Shown here in pieces: positions 40,695-43,955 of a DNA stretch of 43,955 bases (positions are counted from its first letter, which is position 1; each line of letters opens with the position of its first letter). The DNA comes from Clostridiales bacterium. GTDB taxonomy: Bacteria; Bacillota; Clostridia; Oscillospirales; Acutalibacteraceae. The stretch spans positions 1 to 43,955 of the forward strand of contig JAAYSC010000072.1 in assembly GCA_012524025.1 (NCBI GenBank). Reading direction: 5' to 3'. The position numbers and the translations under genes were made by a program. A model generated the notes under the pieces. That model made no database searches. It was not told where the DNA came from and saw nothing but the letters and a program-made list of their open reading frames with translations.

Positions 40695-42137
40695 TCAAGC
40701 CTTACACTCCTTCTTTTCCGAAGCCTTAAGTTTTTCTTGAAAGCTCATATTCATAAGGAAGCCCAGCACTATCCAAAACATAACTGAGTTTTGAGTGTTT
40801 ACATACACCGTATCGGATAAAAAAAGTGATGATACCAAGCAGACAAAAACGATAGACACCAACAATCCAAACTCAAGCAAATTTTCGTTTTTAGTGTTAA
40901 GCATTTTTTTGTATGCCTTAAACACAGAAAAAAAGCAGGCCATGGTCAAGGCAAGAAAAATAAAGAGACCAACCAAACCTTGTGAAACTAAAATATCAAC
41001 CCACATATTATGAAAGGCGGCAAACTTTGTAAAATCGTTGTTCACAATATAGGTGTTTGGCACTTTGTCTTCTGCCGCCGCGACAATGTTTCTAAAGCCC
41101 ACCCCCGTTATGGGAGCTTCAAGAAATAATTCTTTGCCGCTGTTCCATATACTCAAACGCCTATTGCTAATGTCGGTGCTTTCTTCTTCGGAAGCCCGCT
41201 TTATTTCCAGGTTTTTCCGGGGCTTTCCGGGCGTGACGGTGCTACTTGAGCTCTGTAGGCTAACTGCATAGTTATATGTTTTTTTAGTTAAGAACGCTGT
41301 CCCTACACTGCCAAAAGCAACCACTACGGCAAGCAAGAGCGAAACTACATGCAGTTTCGTCACAGATGCCTTCTTTTCTCCCTCTTTGCCGACTTTTGAC
41401 CTCACAAAGGAGAGATAACTATATATGGCAAACGATAAAGACAGGGCTACATACCCCGTCCTCGAATCCGAGAAAACAAGATGTAAGAAAGATACAATCA
41501 AGAAGAAAGCATTTAAAGCCTTAATTGTTTTTTTCTTGGTTTTTTCTATGAAATATAAGTTTATCAAACCGCTGATGCAAACTGTGACCGAGCCATAGTT
41601 CGGGTCTGTGAAAACACCCCAGAGTCTCCCTAAAACAAAGCCGCGCATGACAACCTCATCCGGGCTTAAAACCACTAATCTACCAAACCTTTGCCATAGC
41701 ATAATCAGCCCGGCCATACTTGAAGCAGTTGCGAGTAAAACAAAAAGGGAGGCCAGGATTCTTATTTCTCTTTGCATCTTGACCGAGCTCTTGTCGGTTT
41801 CTGTTACATAAAGCAATATGATCTGCAGGGTCAACCAAACCATTCCTTGCAGGCTTTCCAACATCCCGTATCTGCGGTTGATTAACATAGTCAGTGTACC
41901 GCTTACCAGGAAAAGAACAGCCAACCACAAATGAGGAGTCTGCCAATATTTTTTAAAGTATATCAGCCTATAAATGCAGTTTACTGTCCCAAACACAGCA
42001 ATGCCCCAAGTAATATACTTCATCCAGGGTTGGTGGTAAGCATACCCGTTAAATGAAAGAAACCCCAAAAACAAATAAAAAACTTTGAAGACCATTCCGG
42101 AAAACAGATTGTCTAAAATGGTAGTTTTTTCTTTCAT
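40695..42137 (-). CDS. O-antigen ligase/Wzy-like polymerase, copy 1
   Basis: A 480-residue polytopic membrane protein, the paralogue of 39218-40663. The corresponding landmarks are GFVLGRLWGVFTDPNYGSVT, SDSRTGYVALS, LFLEAPITGVGFRNI in the large external loop, AFHNMWVDILVSQGLVGLFIFLA, and FLSDTVYVNTQNSVMFWIVLG near the C-terminus. The two differ most in the external loop (residues ~290-350), the part expected to meet the glycan. The Shine-Dalgarno is GGGGGAG. Its ATG overlaps the stop of the GT4 gene by four bases, so the two are coupled. Confidence 0.85.
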   Translation of the reverse strand: MKEKTTILDNLFSGMVFKVFYLFLGFLSFNGYAYHQPWMKYITWGIAVFGTVNCIYRLIYFKKYWQTPHLWLAVLFLVSGTLTMLINRRYGMLESLQGMVWLTLQIILLYVTETDKSSVKMQREIRILASLFVLLATASSMAGLIMLWQRFGRLVVLSPDEVVMRGFVLGRLWGVFTDPNYGSVTVCISGLINLYFIEKTKKKTIKALNAFFLIVSFLHLVFSDSRTGYVALSLSFAIYSYLSFVRSKVGKEGEKKASVTKLHVVSLLLAVVVAFGSVGTAFLTKKTYNYAVSLQSSSSTVTPGKPRKNLEIKRASEEESTDISNRRLSIWNSGKELFLEAPITGVGFRNIVAAAEDKVPNTYIVNNDFTKFAAFHNMWVDILVSQGLVGLFIFLALTMACFFSVFKAYKKMLNTKNENLLEFGLLVSIVFVCLVSSLFLSDTVYVNTQNSVMFWIVLGFLMNMSFQEKLKASEKKECKA

Positions 42138-43261
42138 ATTTCTCCCCCAAAGATTTTTAATATGATCCGTGTCGCTGCTTCATCTGTATAGCCGGCATTC
42201 TGAAGCTTTGTTATATATTCGCTTGACGCTCGGTCACCGGCGAGCCTTTCTTCAATCAGCTCTGCCCAACGCTCGGCCGAGTTTTCAAGAGAAACAAAGC
42301 TCACAAGCCCGGTTATATCGACCTCTTGGGTAATATTATCAGCGACCACACAAGGCAAGCCACAAGCCTGCGCTTCCACAAGCGTAATAGGAAATCCTTC
42401 TGAAAAAGAAGGTAAGACAAAAACATCAAAGGCTTGAATTAAGTCCGCTACATCTTCCCTATAGCCAAGAAAGCGTACCTCAGACTCTAAGCCCAAAAAC
42501 TTACACTCATCCTTAAGTTCTTCTTCTAAAGGGCCTTCTCCAACCAATAACAAGGTGCTGTTCGGCTGCTTACTTCTAAAGGCCGCAAAAACACCAAGCA
42601 AAAATTTGTGATTTTTCACTTCAGCCAATCTACCCACATGCCCTAAAGCAACTTGCCCTTCTTCAAGCCTCAAACGACTTCTTGTCGCAATGCGTTTTTC
42701 CAAATTAAAGGCAAAGTCTGAAACTTTAATTCCGTTGGGTACCAAAGTTAATCTATCACCGATATCCCCATAAAGCCATTGACCCGCCTTTTTTGAGCAA
42801 GCAAGGTAAATATCCGTATTTTCAACAAGTTTTTTTTGGTTTTTTTTATGTAAAAAGCTATGAACCTTCCTTGTTAAACCGCCCCTGCTTTCAAAATCAC
42901 TTCCGTGAGAGTGGCAGGCTATTTTTGCTTTAGTATGTTTTTTAGCCAACCTTATGGTGCTTATATCACTGGCAGAAGTAAGGTGCAGCCATACAAAGTC
43001 ATACACATCTGCATTGGTTTTAAAAAATTTTAACCGGTCCGAGTAGCTCCCCAACGGATCTTCACCCCTACGCCTTGCATGAAAAACTCTGCATCCGTGC
43101 AAAAGCAGCTCTTCCTCATAGGCACAAAGAGGGGTAAAGGTTAAAAAGTCTATCTTATATTTATTTTTATCCACATTTCGAACAAATTGAATAAGATATT
43201 CTTCAATACCGCCCTTTTCAGAGGACATGCCTACTATAAGTATTTTTGTGCTTTCTTCCAA
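42134..43261 (-). CDS. GT4-family glycosyltransferase
   Basis: A 375-residue cytoplasmic glycosyltransferase with the GT-B fold, family GT4. The N-terminal domain begins KILIVGMSSEKGGIEEYLIQFV, where GG-x-E-x-Y is the usual acceptor-side loop. The C-terminal nucleotide-sugar domain has VPNGIKVSDF, LGHVGRLAEVKNHKFLL, LLLVGEGPLEEELK and the E-x7-E motif in EGFPITLVEAQACGLP. It would add a sugar to the lipid-linked repeat unit made by this operon. The start is a TTG seven bases behind AAAGGG, 12 bp after the preceding glycosyltransferase. Confidence 0.92.
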   Translation of the reverse strand: MEESTKILIVGMSSEKGGIEEYLIQFVRNVDKNKYKIDFLTFTPLCAYEEELLLHGCRVFHARRRGEDPLGSYSDRLKFFKTNADVYDFVWLHLTSASDISTIRLAKKHTKAKIACHSHGSDFESRGGLTRKVHSFLHKKNQKKLVENTDIYLACSKKAGQWLYGDIGDRLTLVPNGIKVSDFAFNLEKRIATRSRLRLEEGQVALGHVGRLAEVKNHKFLLGVFAAFRSKQPNSTLLLVGEGPLEEELKDECKFLGLESEVRFLGYREDVADLIQAFDVFVLPSFSEGFPITLVEAQACGLPCVVADNITQEVDITGLVSFVSLENSAERWAELIEERLAGDRASSEYITKLQNAGYTDEAATRIILKIFGGEI

Positions 43262-43273
43262 TCGACTACCCTT

Positions 43274-43955
43274 TCATCTGCTTTGTTGTATGTTGGTAAA
43301 CACTAAAGGCATTTTGTTTTTTACTGTGTAAATCACTCGACCCGCTAATAAAACAAGAAAAGTCCGTTTCTTTTTCAAAAGTGAAGTTAGCACTTTAAAG
43401 ATCGCACTATCTGCTTGAGCATGGGGAATCAATTCATTAAACAATTCATCTTTATATAGGTCTTCCAACCATTGTTTTCTTTGGCTTTTAGTCAGTTTTG
43501 AGCGTTCATCAAAATTCCTCTGAATCGCTGAAAAAATATAGCGTGAATAAATATTGCCAAGTATACTTTTTACTCGGTACGACAGAATATCCCAGTCTTC
43601 ATGCTGCTTCTTAAGTAAAAACACACGCTCGCGGTGAACTTCAAAATATTCCGGAACAAAAACCTCTGTTAGGCTGCCTCGTCCTCTTTTTTTGTAATGA
43701 TAAGGCGTTATATCCAAAATGTTCATGGCTTGGGCATGGTAAAAAAAGTCAACACTAAACTTAAAATCTTCTATCAGTTTGACTTGTTCGAACCTTAAAT
43801 TATTTTCTCTAATCAGTCTTAAAGAAAAAAACTTGTTCCAAGAATATCCATACAAGGTTGATTTTTCAAGGTAAATTATTTCTTTTCTTAAAGCCTCTGC
43901 ATTGTCAATATTTTTAGCCGGATGAGAAACGACAAAAGTTTGTCTGACTTCTTCC
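43274..43955 (-). CDS. Glycosyltransferase family 2, C-terminal part (cut by window edge)
   Basis: The reading frame stays open to the right edge, so this is the 3' part of a longer gene; the TTG at 43855 is internal and not a start. The visible 226 or so residues include YGYSWNKFFSLRLIRENNLRF and KLIEDFKFSVDFFYHA, which correspond to the acceptor-binding W-N-K-L-F and E-D segment that follows the GT-A catalytic core in many GT2 capsule glycosyltransferases. HYKKRGRGSLTE follows, as in that group. The C-terminus is helical and basic. The nucleotide-binding DxD part lies outside the window. It is upstream of, and close to, the GT4 gene. Confidence 0.8.
   Translation of the reverse strand, partial: EEVRQTFVVSHPAKNIDNAEALRKEIIYLEKSTLYGYSWNKFFSLRLIRENNLRFEQVKLIEDFKFSVDFFYHAQAMNILDITPYHYKKRGRGSLTEVFVPEYFEVHRERVFLLKKQHEDWDILSYRVKSILGNIYSRYIFSAIQRNFDERSKLTKSQRKQWLEDLYKDELFNELIPHAQADSAIFKVLTSLLKKKRTFLVLLAGRVIYTVKNKMPLVFTNIQQSR

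Overview
The window looks like a contig from a Gram-positive member of the Bacillota, most likely class Clostridia. The signs are strong GGAGG-type ribosome binding sites, lipobox signal peptides (L-A/V-A-C), TTG and GTG starts, gyrB and gyrA side by side, and clostridial-type gyrase and aminoacyl-tRNA synthetase sequences. Naming a genus is not possible from the sequence alone. All but one of the recognised genes lie on the minus strand, so the layout is best read from high to low coordinates. I saw no rRNA, tRNA, CRISPR array, insertion sequence or phage gene.

From about 43955 down to 36148 lies the end of an exopolysaccharide or capsule operon: a GT2 glycosyltransferase cut by the window edge, a GT4 glycosyltransferase, two tandem O-antigen-ligase/Wzy-like polymerases, a Wzx-type flippase, a NeuD/PglD-type acyltransferase (apparently with an AUA start) and a BspA-type leucine-rich-repeat lipoprotein, closed by a clear terminator. 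From 36046 to 26794 is a housekeeping block: a conserved-looking unknown protein, gyrB, gyrA, mgsA, hisS and aspS, again with a terminator. From 26780 to 20928 is an oligopeptide/oligosaccharide ABC importer (oppB, oppC, oppD, oppF, oppA) with its own promoter and terminator.

From 20898 to 12332 is a seven-gene operon with promoter, a palindrome over the expected start of transcription, and a terminator: GH29 fucosidase, iron-sulfur flavoprotein, acetolactate-synthase-like ThDP enzyme, Gfo/Idh/MocA oxidoreductase, RpiB/LacAB-like isomerase, exported DUF4838 protein and exported propeller-like protein. It has the make-up of a carbohydrate catabolic pathway that I cannot match to a named one. 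From 12266 to 5340 is a MarR-controlled heterodimeric ABC exporter; one subunit carries an insertion of roughly 740 residues made of degenerate repeats in its first extracytoplasmic loop. A GNAT acetyltransferase follows. Next come a DUF3048 (YerB-like) lipoprotein on the plus strand, the serine-biosynthesis pair serC-serA, and a secreted endonuclease/exonuclease/phosphatase-fold protein. The left edge holds a promoter and structured leader for a gene that leaves the window.

The most unusual signals are the giant repeat insertion in the ABC exporter, the array of small hairpins (22-bp period, conserved linkers, unrelated stems) between the convergent genes at 4966-5339, the seven-gene sugar operon, a heptamer tandem repeat in front of the phosphatase gene, and two genes whose Shine-Dalgarno positions point to AUA and AUU starts.
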